Shown: positions 1 to 5,807, counted from the stretch's first letter. The stretch: 5,807 nucleotides of DNA from Nitrospira sp. UBA6909 (GCA_002451055.1 DKBD01000135.1:13874-19680); one strand, 5' to 3'. The notes: generated by a model not told the origin, from the letters alone. Numbers and translations: made by a program.

Positions 1-2436
1 GACTACGCGGAAAAGTACGTGAAGATCCAGCGTGAGGAATTCCAGCGCCTCGGCGTGCTCGGCGAATGGCAGCAGCCGTATCTCACGATGACGCCCGCCT
101 ACGAAGCGGCCATCATCCGTGAGTTCGGCAAATTCGTGGAGCGGGGCGGCGTCTATAAAGGCCTCAAGCCGGTCTTATGGTGCACACAGGACCAGACGGC
201 GCTGGCTGAAGCCGAAGTCGAGTATGACCATCACACGTCGCCGTCCATCTATGTAAAGTTTCCGGTCGTCACTTCTCCGGCTGGGCTCAGCCGCACGTTC
301 CCCGACATCGTGTTCCCTGAGGATATCAAGTCGGTGTCCGTCGTCATCTGGACGACCACGCCCTGGACGCTCCCGGCCAATCAAGCGGTCTGCCTCCACC
401 CGGATATCGACTATGCCTTTGTGCACATCGGTGACGAGTTGCTGGTTGTGGCGGAGAAACTTCTTGAGAGCGTTGCGAAAGCTTGCCGGCTTGAGGGGTA
501 TCGCGTAGTTGGGGCCAAGAAGGGCGCGGCGGGGTTCGAGGGATTGGAAACGCAACGTCCCCTGTCCACCGGATTGTCGCCGGTTCTGCTCGGCGATTTT
601 GTGACGCTCGATCAGGGTACCGGCTGTGTGCACATCGCGCCCGGCCACGGCATGGAGGACTATGTGCTGGTTCTCGATCACAATGCCAAAGCCTCCGCCG
701 GAGAACGACTGGAGATTCTCGCGCCGGTCGACAACGGTGGGCGCTTCACGGAGATCGTGAAGGAATTTGCTGGCCAGCATGTGTTCAAAGCGAATCCGAA
801 GATCGTGGACTTTCTCCAGGCCAATGGGCGATTGCTGGGGCAGGGCTCGTTGAGCCATTCCTATCCCCATTGCTGGCGATGCAAGAGCCCCGTCATTTTC
901 CGCGCCACCGAACAGTGGTTCGTGTCGATGGAGACGAACGAGCTGCGTCGCGAGGCGCTGGCGGAAATCGAGCGGGTGCAGTGGATACCGGCGTATGGTC
1001 GGGACCGGATCAACGGCATGATCGAGAATCGGCCGGACTGGTGTCTCTCGCGCCAGCGTGTCTGGGGTGTGCCGATTCCTGGCTTCACGTGTGTGACGTG
1101 CCGTACCGTGCTGGTTGATCCCAACATTATCGAGTATGTGGCCGATCTGGTCGAATCGAAGGGGGCCGGTGTGTGGTTCGAACGATCGGCGTCGGAACTG
1201 CTTCCAGCCGGAACGGTGTGTTCGGGGTGCGGTGGGACGGTGTTTGAGAAGGAGCGGGACATTCTCGATGTGTGGTTCGAGTCCGGAGTGAGCTATGCGG
1301 CGGTGTTGAAGCCCAGGAAGTGGTGGCCAGCCGACCTCTATCTCGAAGGATCCGATCAGCATCGAGGCTGGTTCCACAGCGCGCTGCTGGCCGGTGTTAC
1401 GACGGACCGGCGTGCACCCTACAAGGCCGTGCTGACGCACGGGTTCGTGGTCGACGGACAGGGCAAGAAGATGTCCAAGTCGGCCGGCAATGTGGTGGCG
1501 CCGCAGGATGTCATCAAACAGTCGGGGGCCGAAATTCTCCGGCTCTGGGTGGCGGCTCAGGACTATCGCGAAGATCTTCGGATCTCGCAAGAGATCCTGA
1601 CCCATCTGATCGAGGCCTATCGGAAGATCCGCAACACCTGCCGGTTCCTTCTGAGCAACCTCTACGACTTCGATGCGGTGCAGCACCGTGTTCCTTACGA
1701 CCAACTGCCGGAGCTCGACCGGTGGGCGTTGACTCGTCTGGGAGAACTTATTCCAAGAGTGAGACAGGCCTACGAAGATTTTGAATTTCACACCATCTTC
1801 CATGCCTTGAACAATTTCTGTTCAGTGGATTTGAGTGCGGTCTATCTCGATATTCTGAAGGATCGGCTCTATACTTTTCACAAGGATGCGCATGAGCGGC
1901 GCAGTTCTCAGACCGTGTTGTATGATGTGCTGGTGGCGATGACCAAGTTGATGGCGCCGGTGCTGAGCTTTACCGCCGAGGAAGTCTGGCGAACGCTTTC
2001 CACGCAAATGCCTGGGTTGTCGGCGGCCAAGAGCGTACATCTGGCAGCGTTTCCGGAGTCTGATCCGTCATGGCGGAATCCGGAGTTGACGGCGCGGTGG
2101 GAAGAACTGTTGGCTCATCGGAGCCGGGTGCAGGGGGTGTTAGAGGAAAGCCGGCGGGAGAAGACGATCGGATCGTCGTTGGAAGCGCATGTGCGCATCG
2201 AAGCCGATGCCGAGACGTTTCGCTTTCTACAACGGTATGAGCCCGATCTCAGTACGATCTTCATCGTCTCGAAGGTGACGTTGGTGCAAAGCGTCGGCGG
2301 TCGAGAACCGGTTCGTGTGACGGTGTCGAAATCACAGGCGGGGAAGTGCGAGCGGTGCTGGAACTATCGGGAGGCTGTGGGCACGGATGCCGCGCACCCG
2401 ACGTTGTGCGATCGGTGTCTGGAGGCCATTCGTTGA
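1..2436 (+). CDS. ileS: Isoleucyl-tRNA synthetase, 5' part missing
   Basis: Class I aminoacyl-tRNA synthetase that charges tRNA-Ile with isoleucine in the cytoplasm and hydrolyses mischarged valine. The frame is open from base 1, so the start lies upstream; 811 residues are visible against about 940 in the family, and the HIGH motif is in the missing N-terminal part. Visible landmarks, numbered from the first codon, are WTTTPWTLPAN of the CP1 editing domain (from residue 117), GTGCVHIAPGHGMEDY (206-221, with the editing-site Asp expected at 220), LDVWFESG before the active site, KMSKS (490-494, bases 1468-1482) for ATP binding, and then the helical anticodon-binding region. Two cysteine-pair sets are intact: C364/C367 with C407/C410, and the C-terminal zinc knuckle C783/C786 with C803/C806. 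No frameshift is seen. The stop codon overlaps the lspA start. The assignment is secure; only the N-terminus is unseen. Confidence 0.97.
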   Translation, partial: DYAEKYVKIQREEFQRLGVLGEWQQPYLTMTPAYEAAIIREFGKFVERGGVYKGLKPVLWCTQDQTALAEAEVEYDHHTSPSIYVKFPVVTSPAGLSRTFPDIVFPEDIKSVSVVIWTTTPWTLPANQAVCLHPDIDYAFVHIGDELLVVAEKLLESVAKACRLEGYRVVGAKKGAAGFEGLETQRPLSTGLSPVLLGDFVTLDQGTGCVHIAPGHGMEDYVLVLDHNAKASAGERLEILAPVDNGGRFTEIVKEFAGQHVFKANPKIVDFLQANGRLLGQGSLSHSYPHCWRCKSPVIFRATEQWFVSMETNELRREALAEIERVQWIPAYGRDRINGMIENRPDWCLSRQRVWGVPIPGFTCVTCRTVLVDPNIIEYVADLVESKGAGVWFERSASELLPAGTVCSGCGGTVFEKERDILDVWFESGVSYAAVLKPRKWWPADLYLEGSDQHRGWFHSALLAGVTTDRRAPYKAVLTHGFVVDGQGKKMSKSAGNVVAPQDVIKQSGAEILRLWVAAQDYREDLRISQEILTHLIEAYRKIRNTCRFLLSNLYDFDAVQHRVPYDQLPELDRWALTRLGELIPRVRQAYEDFEFHTIFHALNNFCSVDLSAVYLDILKDRLYTFHKDAHERRSSQTVLYDVLVAMTKLMAPVLSFTAEEVWRTLSTQMPGLSAAKSVHLAAFPESDPSWRNPELTARWEELLAHRSRVQGVLEESRREKTIGSSLEAHVRIEADAETFRFLQRYEPDLSTIFIVSKVTLVQSVGGREPVRVTVSKSQAGKCERCWNYREAVGTDAAHPTLCDRCLEAIR
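2421..2425 (+). promoter_or_regulatory. Ribosome binding site deciding the lspA TTG start
   Basis: GGAGG lies seven bases before the TTG at 2433, inside the last codons of ileS. It is the best-placed Shine-Dalgarno sequence for any candidate start in this frame and supports the TTG over the upstream ATG at 2346. Confidence 0.75.
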
Positions 2437-2957
2437 ACAGCTCCACGTTGCGCAATTTTCTGCTGGCTTCCCTCACCGGCGTCGTCATTGTGGCGGACCA
2501 GCTCACCAAGCTCTACATTATGCAGACGATGCGTTTGCATGAGTCCATTCCCATCATTCCCAATTTCTTCAGTTTGACGTACATCCGGAATCCAGGCGCG
2601 GCTTTCGGCCTCCTGGCCGGCAGCGGCCCCACGTTCCGCATGGTCTTTTTCGGGCTGACGTCGCTGTTTGCGCTCGTCTTGTTGGGCACTATCCTTGTGC
2701 GGATGCCGGAGCGTGATTGGATGGGCCGTCTCAGCGTGTCGGGGATTTTGGGCGGCGCGATAGGAAATCTGATCGATCGGCTGCGTTACGGGGAAGTGAT
2801 CGACTTTCTCGACGTCTATATCGAGAACTACCATTGGCCGGCGTTCAATGTGGCGGACTCCGCCATTACCGTCGGCGTGATCTTTCTGATCATCCACTTT
2901 ACGTTTGAAAAGAAGGAAGATCCTCCTCTCGCCTCGGAAACACCTTACGCGTCGTGA
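2433..2957 (+). CDS. lspA: Lipoprotein signal peptidase (signal peptidase II)
   Basis: Inner-membrane aspartyl protease that cleaves the signal peptide of prolipoproteins just before the lipidated cysteine, after Lgt acts. Starting at the TTG at 2433 gives 174 residues, a normal family length. Conserved blocks are all present: DQLTK (22-26) in the first membrane helix, RNPGAAFGL (52-60), GGAIGNLIDRLR (107-118), VIDF with catalytic Asp124, and FNVAD with catalytic Asp142. Four hydrophobic segments are visible, near 9-21, 70-89, 100-114 and 143-156. The frame stays open upstream to an ATG at 2346, but that extension lies inside the ileS zinc-knuckle region and is Cys/Gly-rich and unlike LspA. 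The TTG has a GGAGG seven bases upstream and forms a TTGA overlap with the ileS stop, which suggests translational coupling. The C-terminal tail after residue 158 is polar and runs into the repeat-rich gap. Confidence 0.95.
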   Translation: MNSSTLRNFLLASLTGVVIVADQLTKLYIMQTMRLHESIPIIPNFFSLTYIRNPGAAFGLLAGSGPTFRMVFFGLTSLFALVLLGTILVRMPERDWMGRLSVSGILGGAIGNLIDRLRYGEVIDFLDVYIENYHWPAFNVADSAITVGVIFLIIHFTFEKKEDPPLASETPYAS

Positions 2958-3089
2958 ACCGAGACGCGTATCTCGTGAAGCGCGATTCGCCAGCTCAGCC
3001 CGTTTCGACTCAGCGAGGCTCTCGGTTTCGCCGCGAGGCGAACGAGGTCGTTCGTGAAGCGTTGGGATTGGAAGCGAGATACGAGGAAA
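2958..3089. repeat. Repeat-rich gap between convergent genes, possible REP/MITE-like remnant
   Basis: No gene is visible in this 132-base stretch between the lspA stop and the DUF2024 stop. It is dense in short repeats. CGTATCTCG (2967-2975) is inverted as CGAGATACG (3075-3083), bracketing most of the gap. TCGTGAAGCG occurs at 2973-2982 and again at 3052-3061 as direct copies. A further partial copy, ACGCGTCGTGAA, spans the lspA stop. The centre can fold into two competing hairpins (3021-3046 and 3039-3054). This layout resembles small non-coding dispersed elements, but no other copy exists in the window, so membership of a family is inference. Simple convergent-terminator structure is the alternative. 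Confidence 0.45.
3021..3046. terminator. Stem-loop between convergent lspA and DUF2024 genes
   Basis: CTCG-gt-TTCGCC, loop GCGA, GGCGAA-CGAG forms a ten-pair stem with a two-base bulge. It lies between two converging genes and could slow or end transcription from both sides. No T-run follows it on either strand, so it is not a typical intrinsic terminator. An alternative hairpin, CGAACG-aggt-CGTTCG at 3039-3054, would compete with it. Confidence 0.3.
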
Positions 3090-3350
3090 CTATGCCGGCA
3101 TAGGAACGATAAACCCGCCTTTTTCCTTCACTTGCTTCTGTTGTTCAGCCGAGAACATAAAGAGCGGCTCACTGTGGCAAAACTGGCATTCTTTCGTCGT
3201 GATTGAGGCATCAGGCTCCCCGATGCTGACGAGATACTCTTTGGCCAGCTTCAGTGCGGTGGTTTCATCCGTGGTCATGACGTCAAAGTGAATGCGGCCG
3301 TTCTTACCCCGCACCCAGGTGTCGTACACATGAATCGTATCCGAAGCCAT
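3090..3350 (-). CDS. DUF2024 family small protein
   Basis: An 86-residue soluble protein that I recognise as the DUF2024 family from its N-terminal HVYDTWVRGKNGRIHFDV pattern (residues 7-24), the central helix rich in Ala, Lys and Leu followed by YLVSIGE, and the KECQFCHSE block (54-61). No biochemical function is established to my knowledge. There is no signal peptide or membrane segment, so it should be cytoplasmic. C55-x2-C58-H59 matches the haem c pattern formally, but it sits in the family's conserved block and the protein is not exported; a metal or redox role is only a guess. The frame is open upstream to 3473, but ATG 3350 is chosen because AGGAG lies eight bases before it and the family begins there. 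It follows uppP by 14 bases, so the two are probably co-transcribed. Confidence 0.85.
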   Translation of the reverse strand: MASDTIHVYDTWVRGKNGRIHFDVMTTDETTALKLAKEYLVSIGEPDASITTKECQFCHSEPLFMFSAEQQKQVKEKGGFIVPMPA

Positions 3351-3358
3351 TCCGGAGA

Positions 3359-3363
3359 CTCCT
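3359..3363 (-). promoter_or_regulatory. Ribosome binding site of the DUF2024 gene, touching the uppP stop
   Basis: On the minus strand TGAAAGGAG joins the uppP stop (TGA at 3367-3365) directly to the AGGAG motif, eight bases before the ATG at 3350. A ribosome finishing uppP would sit on this site, which fits coupled translation and fixes the short start. Confidence 0.7.
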
Positions 3364-3364
3364 T

Positions 3365-4240
3365 TCAATGGAAGACCAATAAGACGACAAACCCGAGCAT
3401 AATACGGTAGTAGGCAAAGACTCGCAAGGTGTGCCGTTTGACATATGCCAAAAAGGCGGCGATCACGGCCCATGCCACCAGGAACGAGACGGCCATGCCG
3501 ACGGCCAGCGCCAGAAAGTCTTCGTCTGTAAATGTCCCCCTGGCTTTCCAGGTTTCGTACACCGTCGCGGCGATGATGGTCGGGAGAGCAAGGAAGAACG
3601 AGTATTCCGTGGCGACTTTCCGGTCAAGCCCTGCGAGCAAGCCGCCGATAATGGTCGAGCCGGATCGGGACATGCCGGGAATCAGAGAGGCGCATTGCGC
3701 CAGGCCGATGTAGAGGGCGTGGATCGGAGAGACCTGTTCGAGGCGCAGCACCCGATCGGTCCGTTTCAACGCTTCGACAATGAGGATGACGATCCCGCCG
3801 AAAATGGATGTCGCGGCAACGGTGTGAGGCGTGAACAGATGGGATTTGATCCAGCCATGCGTCAGCAAACCCACCAAGGCGGCCGGTAGAAAGGCGATGC
3901 CCAGGCCCACGATGAACCAGAAATGAGGATGAGCCTGCGCTGAAGCTTTGAGGCATGCGGTCCAGGTCGGATGTTGCCCGTTTCCCATAAACGATCGGAG
4001 CGCAACCCGTTCCTCCCAGGCGCCGGAGACGAGCCGCCCGATCTTTTCCCGCTCGAAGACGATCACGGCCAGGATGGCTCCCAGTTGGATGGCGATCTCG
4101 GCATTTGCCGCCACATCGCCGGTGAAGCCGAGAGCATGACCGACCAGGATCAGATGCCCGGTCGACGAGACGGGAAGAAATTCCGTCAAACCTTCGACAA
4201 TGCCGAGGATGACGGCTAGCGCGGGGCCCCATTCGTTCAC
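3365..4240 (-). CDS. uppP: Undecaprenyl-diphosphatase (UppP/BacA family)
   Basis: Integral inner-membrane phosphatase that dephosphorylates undecaprenyl pyrophosphate to the monophosphate carrier used for peptidoglycan and other envelope glycans; overexpression in other bacteria gives bacitracin resistance. The 291-residue product shows both family signatures: EGLTEFLPVSSTGHL (16-30, including E16, E20 and H29) and PGMSRSGST (188-196, with the catalytic Arg192). Several hydrophobic helices follow throughout, and the product ends in a hydrophobic segment, GFVVLLVFH. It is somewhat longer than the roughly 265-275 residues usual for the family, mostly because of a polar loop at about 84-106. The start is a GTG with AAAGG seven bases upstream. 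An ATG further out at 4408 would add 56 residues of non-family sequence lying over the promoter region and is rejected. Confidence 0.94.
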   Translation of the reverse strand: MNEWGPALAVILGIVEGLTEFLPVSSTGHLILVGHALGFTGDVAANAEIAIQLGAILAVIVFEREKIGRLVSGAWEERVALRSFMGNGQHPTWTACLKASAQAHPHFWFIVGLGIAFLPAALVGLLTHGWIKSHLFTPHTVAATSIFGGIVILIVEALKRTDRVLRLEQVSPIHALYIGLAQCASLIPGMSRSGSTIIGGLLAGLDRKVATEYSFFLALPTIIAATVYETWKARGTFTDEDFLALAVGMAVSFLVAWAVIAAFLAYVKRHTLRVFAYYRIMLGFVVLLVFH

Positions 4241-4247
4241 GTGCGTA

Positions 4248-4252
4248 CCTTT
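4248..4252 (-). promoter_or_regulatory. Ribosome binding site deciding the uppP GTG start
   Basis: AAAGG on the minus strand lies seven bases before the GTG at 4240-4238. No ATG lies near the start of the conserved UppP sequence, so this site and the family N-terminus (MNEWGPALAVILGIVEG) together fix the start. The surrounding ATTGAAAGG is the same as in the leader of the DUF2024 gene (3361-3369). Confidence 0.65.
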
Positions 4253-4281
4253 CAATAGAGCATTATGCCGACGTGCAATCG

Positions 4282-4320
4282 TTGACGAGCGATCATCACA
4301 GAGCGGTGATGATCCGTCAA
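4282..4320. promoter_or_regulatory. Long inverted repeat, candidate operator or leader hairpin
   Basis: A perfect nine-base inverted repeat, GATCATCAC (4291-4299) and GTGATGATC (4306-4314), is separated by six bases. It is flanked by a second matched pair, TTGACG (4282-4287) and CGTCAA (4315-4320), offset by an unpaired AGC on one side. The dyad lies in the divergent region, over the uppP promoter candidate and upstream of the lipoprotein gene. Fifteen matched pairs in 39 bases are unlikely by chance. A dimeric repressor site is one reading and a structured RNA is another; no T-run follows, so it is not a standard terminator. Confidence 0.55.
4292..4320 (-). promoter_or_regulatory. Candidate sigma70 promoter for uppP-DUF2024
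   Basis: Read on the minus strand, TTGACG (4320-4315) is followed after exactly 17 bases by GATGAT (4297-4292). These match five of six and four of six consensus positions. Transcription would begin near 4285, giving a leader of about 45 bases before the GTG. The elements sit inside a long dyad, so the match could partly reflect that symmetry. A CATAAT at 4266-4261 is a possible alternative -10 but lacks a good -35 box. Confidence 0.4.
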
Positions 4321-4376
4321 GCGGAGGATTAATTGACGCGGTCCGGCACGTGGCCGGCGCGGCAAGCGTAAATGTG

Positions 4377-4405
4377 TTGACAAAGGTCGGATGTTGGCAT
4401 ACACA
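4377..4405 (+). promoter_or_regulatory. Candidate sigma70 promoter for the lipoprotein gene
   Basis: A perfect TTGACA at 4377-4382 is followed after 17 bases by TACACA (4400-4405), a weak -10 matching three of six positions. CACAAT at 4404-4409 fits the -10 better but is too far, at 21 bases. The leader to the ATG would be about 100 bases. The -35 and spacing support a promoter; the weak -10 keeps this tentative. Confidence 0.35.
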
Positions 4406-4500
4406 CAATTCGAAAAGATCGAGGATTCGCGTGTGGCCGTTTCAAACATGAATCGAGCAGAAATACGTGAGTATGCGATTTTGCAGAGCAGTTGAGAGAG

Positions 4501-4506
4501 GGGAGG
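4501..4506 (+). promoter_or_regulatory. Ribosome binding site of the lipoprotein gene
   Basis: GGGAGG lies five bases before the ATG at 4512. It selects this start over an in-frame ATG at 4467, which would put a polar, charged 15-residue extension in front of the signal peptide. Confidence 0.75.
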
Positions 4507-4511
4507 TTCCT

Positions 4512-5192
4512 ATGAAGCAGGAGTGGATGACGGTAACGGTAATGGTGGCCGGTGTGCTGCTGACGACAGGATGTGTGTCTAGCTCCAAGTATCAAGAGGC
4601 CTTGACGGAGGCTGATATCGCCAGAGAAGAATTGGGGAAGGTCCGGGAGCAAAAGGTCGCCATGGAGCAGCAGATTCGCACCTTGAAGGAACTGAACGTG
4701 AAGTTCGGCAATGAGACGAATGCGGCTCGCGATGAACTGCAACGGATCCAGCATAGCCGCGACAAGGAGCGGGGGGCGGTCGAGGGACGGACAAGTGAGC
4801 TGGAGGAGAAAATCAAGGCGCTCTCGGTCCAGAATCGAAATGTGCGGCAGGAATTGAAGGATGTGAAGCGTCATAATGAGACGCTCAAGTCGATGGTGGC
4901 ACGATATCAGAAGGAATTGAAAGACAGGTCTCATGCGCCGGCAGCGACGTTGTCTCCGTCGGAGACTCCACCGTCTGCGGCGCAGTCGGCTCCGGCGGCC
5001 GCTCCAGGCGTGGTGAATGTCAACAAGGCGTCGGCGAGCGATCTTGTGCTCTTCTTGGGATTAAGCCAGGCGGAAGCCGACAGGATCGTGAATAATCGAC
5101 CCTACCGCGTGAAGGGAGAGTTGGTGGCCAAGAACGTTGTGCCGAAGGAAACGTTCGACATGATCAAGGATCGCATTACCGTCAGTCAGTAG
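4512..5192 (+). CDS. Predicted lipoprotein with coiled coil and C-terminal helix-hairpin-helix
   Basis: A 226-residue exported protein of unknown function. Residues 1-20 form a signal peptide with hydrophobic core VTVMVAGVLL and the lipobox-like LTTG-C21; Thr at -3 is unusual but allowed. After lipidation and LspA cleavage the mature protein would begin CVSSSKYQ. Residues 25-139 are highly charged and heptad-like, predicting a long coiled coil. A Pro/Ala-rich linker (about 142-165) leads to a C-terminal domain (167-224) beginning VNVNKASASDL and containing NRPYRVKGELV, which resembles the ComEA-type helix-hairpin-helix. The hairpin glycines are poorly kept (LGLS and NVVP), so DNA binding is doubtful and a protein-contact role is equally possible. 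It is probably anchored in the outer membrane, since position +2 is Val and not Asp. It is transcribed alone, divergently from uppP, with its own terminator. Confidence 0.82.
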   Translation: MKQEWMTVTVMVAGVLLTTGCVSSSKYQEALTEADIAREELGKVREQKVAMEQQIRTLKELNVKFGNETNAARDELQRIQHSRDKERGAVEGRTSELEEKIKALSVQNRNVRQELKDVKRHNETLKSMVARYQKELKDRSHAPAATLSPSETPPSAAQSAPAAAPGVVNVNKASASDLVLFLGLSQAEADRIVNNRPYRVKGELVAKNVVPKETFDMIKDRITVSQ

Positions 5193-5221
5193 AGTGACCG
5201 AGCGGTCTCATGGCATTGAGC

Positions 5222-5255
5222 AAGGGCCGTTCTCCATGTGGAGAACGGCCCTTTT
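5222..5255 (+). terminator. Strong intrinsic terminator after the lipoprotein gene
   Basis: AAGGGCCGTTCTCC (5222-5235), loop ATGT, and GGAGAACGGCCCTT (5240-5253) form a perfect 14-pair stem. It runs into TTTT (5252-5255) with another TTTT six bases on. It begins 30 bases after the lipoprotein stop. On the minus strand no T-run follows, so it should act mainly on plus-strand transcripts, though it could also insulate against the converging gene at 5293. Confidence 0.93.
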
Positions 5256-5292
5256 GGCTTTTCATGCCGCATAGAATGCCTCTCGCGGGGAC

Positions 5293-5807
5293 CTAGGGGG
5301 AGGGAAAGGGGAATGTGACCGTGAGTTGGTCCACGGAAGCCTCGTGGTTGACGACGTAGATGGCCTCCTCCTGTTGAGAGGCTCCAGCTTCGGCGGTTAC
5401 CGACTCCTGAAGCAGGTCGAGAGTCCGAGGGGTCATGACCGATGTGTCCATGTCAAAGTCTGGGCCAAGGGGTATCCGAGACAAACGGACCGTAATGGTG
5501 ATCGGCTCGTCCGTGGTCGGCAAGAAGGTGGACTGTCTCTGACCGGCAAACAGTTTCAGCTGAGTCCGGCCGCTGTTTTTCTCAGGAAACAAGAGTTGCG
5601 GCGGGCGGGAGCCACGTGTGGTCCAGAGTTGGAGATAGACTTCCTGGTTCGATTCGAGCGTCAAGCGTGCCGCCCCCCCATGTTCTGAGGCAGCGGTCGT
5701 ACTCACTTCAGAGTCTTGGCCGTCTGCTCCGGGGATCGTGAAGCTATAGCGCAATCCAAGCGGTTTGGCCGAAGCAATGCCTCCCTTCCCCCTGCCGAAT
5801 TGAGAAA
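5293..5807 (-). CDS. Uncharacterised protein, DUF4384-like beta-rich C-terminal part, 5' end missing
   Basis: The frame is open from the right edge of the window to a TAG at 5295-5293, showing 170 residues of the C-terminal part; the true start is outside. A TTG at 5754 is possible, but no strong ribosome binding site precedes it, and the upstream residues (FGRGKGGIASAKPLG) read as ordinary protein. The region around visible residues 46-110 (ARLTLESNQEVYLQLW, then LLFPEKN, then an AGQ turn and ITVRLSRIPLG) follows the strand pattern of DUF4384-type domains, which occur in envelope and surface-associated proteins. This is pattern recognition, not a search result. The tail has an acidic, Gln/Glu-rich stretch and ends TVTFPFPSP. 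No membrane segment is visible in this part. It converges on the lipoprotein gene. Function unknown. Confidence 0.7.
   Translation of the reverse strand, partial: SQFGRGKGGIASAKPLGLRYSFTIPGADGQDSEVSTTAASEHGGAARLTLESNQEVYLQLWTTRGSRPPQLLFPEKNSGRTQLKLFAGQRQSTFLPTTDEPITITVRLSRIPLGPDFDMDTSVMTPRTLDLLQESVTAEAGASQQEEAIYVVNHEASVDQLTVTFPFPSP

Noticed and set aside
175..1803. A 542-codon open frame on the minus strand opposite ileS
   Set aside because: It lies wholly antisense to a clearly conserved ileS, has Arg/His/Pro-rich composition typical of GC-rich shadow frames, and shows no recognisable motif.
2346..2432. Upstream ATG extension of LspA
   Set aside because: The added 29 residues are the ileS zinc-knuckle region read in another frame; the TTG at 2433 has the better ribosome binding site and gives normal family length.
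3174..3188. CxxCH haem c motif in the DUF2024 protein
   Set aside because: The motif is part of the family's conserved KECxFCH block and the protein has no signal peptide, so covalent haem attachment in the periplasm is not expected.
3351..3473. Longer start for the DUF2024 protein
   Set aside because: The extra 41 residues are the uppP C-terminal region read in another frame; the family begins at the ATG at 3350.
3964..4396. A 13-base direct repeat, AGGTCGGATGTTG, at 3964-3976 and 4384-4396
   Set aside because: One copy is inside uppP coding sequence and the other in the intergenic region; a single repeat this short can occur by chance in a window of this size and no wider similarity surrounds it.
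4241..4408. ATG-started 56-residue extension of UppP
   Set aside because: The extension is not hydrophobic or family-like, would cover the dyad and promoter candidates, and the GTG has a well-spaced AAAGG.
5326..5688. A 120-codon plus-strand frame opposite the last gene
   Set aside because: The minus-strand frame continues open to the window edge and has coherent beta-strand pattern; the plus frame has no ribosome binding site or recognisable features.

Overview
The window looks like ordinary chromosomal housekeeping DNA from a GC-rich Gram-negative bacterium. It carries a lipoprotein signal peptidase and a predicted lipoprotein. The style of the genes (IleS with zinc knuckles, a coiled-coil lipoprotein ending in a helix-hairpin-helix, a DUF4384-like protein, and TTG and GTG starts) reminds me of Nitrospira (Nitrospirota). 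That assignment is an impression from protein style and was not checked by any search.

Layout. Positions 1-2436 hold the 3' part of ileS on the plus strand, entering from outside the window. It overlaps lspA (2433-2957) by four bases. Positions 2958-3089 are a 132-base gap between convergent genes, filled with short direct and inverted repeats that look like a degenerate dispersed element. On the minus strand, uppP (4240-3365) is followed after 14 bases by a DUF2024 gene (3350-3090). The 271-base divergent region 4241-4511 holds a striking dyad symmetry at 4282-4320 that overlaps the best uppP promoter candidate, plus a sigma70-like promoter candidate for the plus-strand gene. That gene (4512-5192) encodes a lipoprotein with a coiled coil and a C-terminal helix-hairpin-helix, and ends at a strong intrinsic terminator (5222-5255). 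A minus-strand gene cut by the window end (5807-5293) closes the window.

How the genes relate. LspA and UppP both serve the cell envelope: LspA removes signal peptides from prolipoproteins, and UppP recycles the lipid carrier for peptidoglycan and other glycans. The lipoprotein at 4512-5192 would itself be an LspA substrate. IleS and LspA are a commonly seen gene pair, probably co-expressed here through coupled translation. I found no RNA genes, CRISPR arrays, insertion sequences or transposases. No clearly new multi-gene system is visible; the items most worth following up are the dyad at 4282-4320, the repeat-rich gap at 2941-3087, and the lipoprotein carrying a helix-hairpin-helix.
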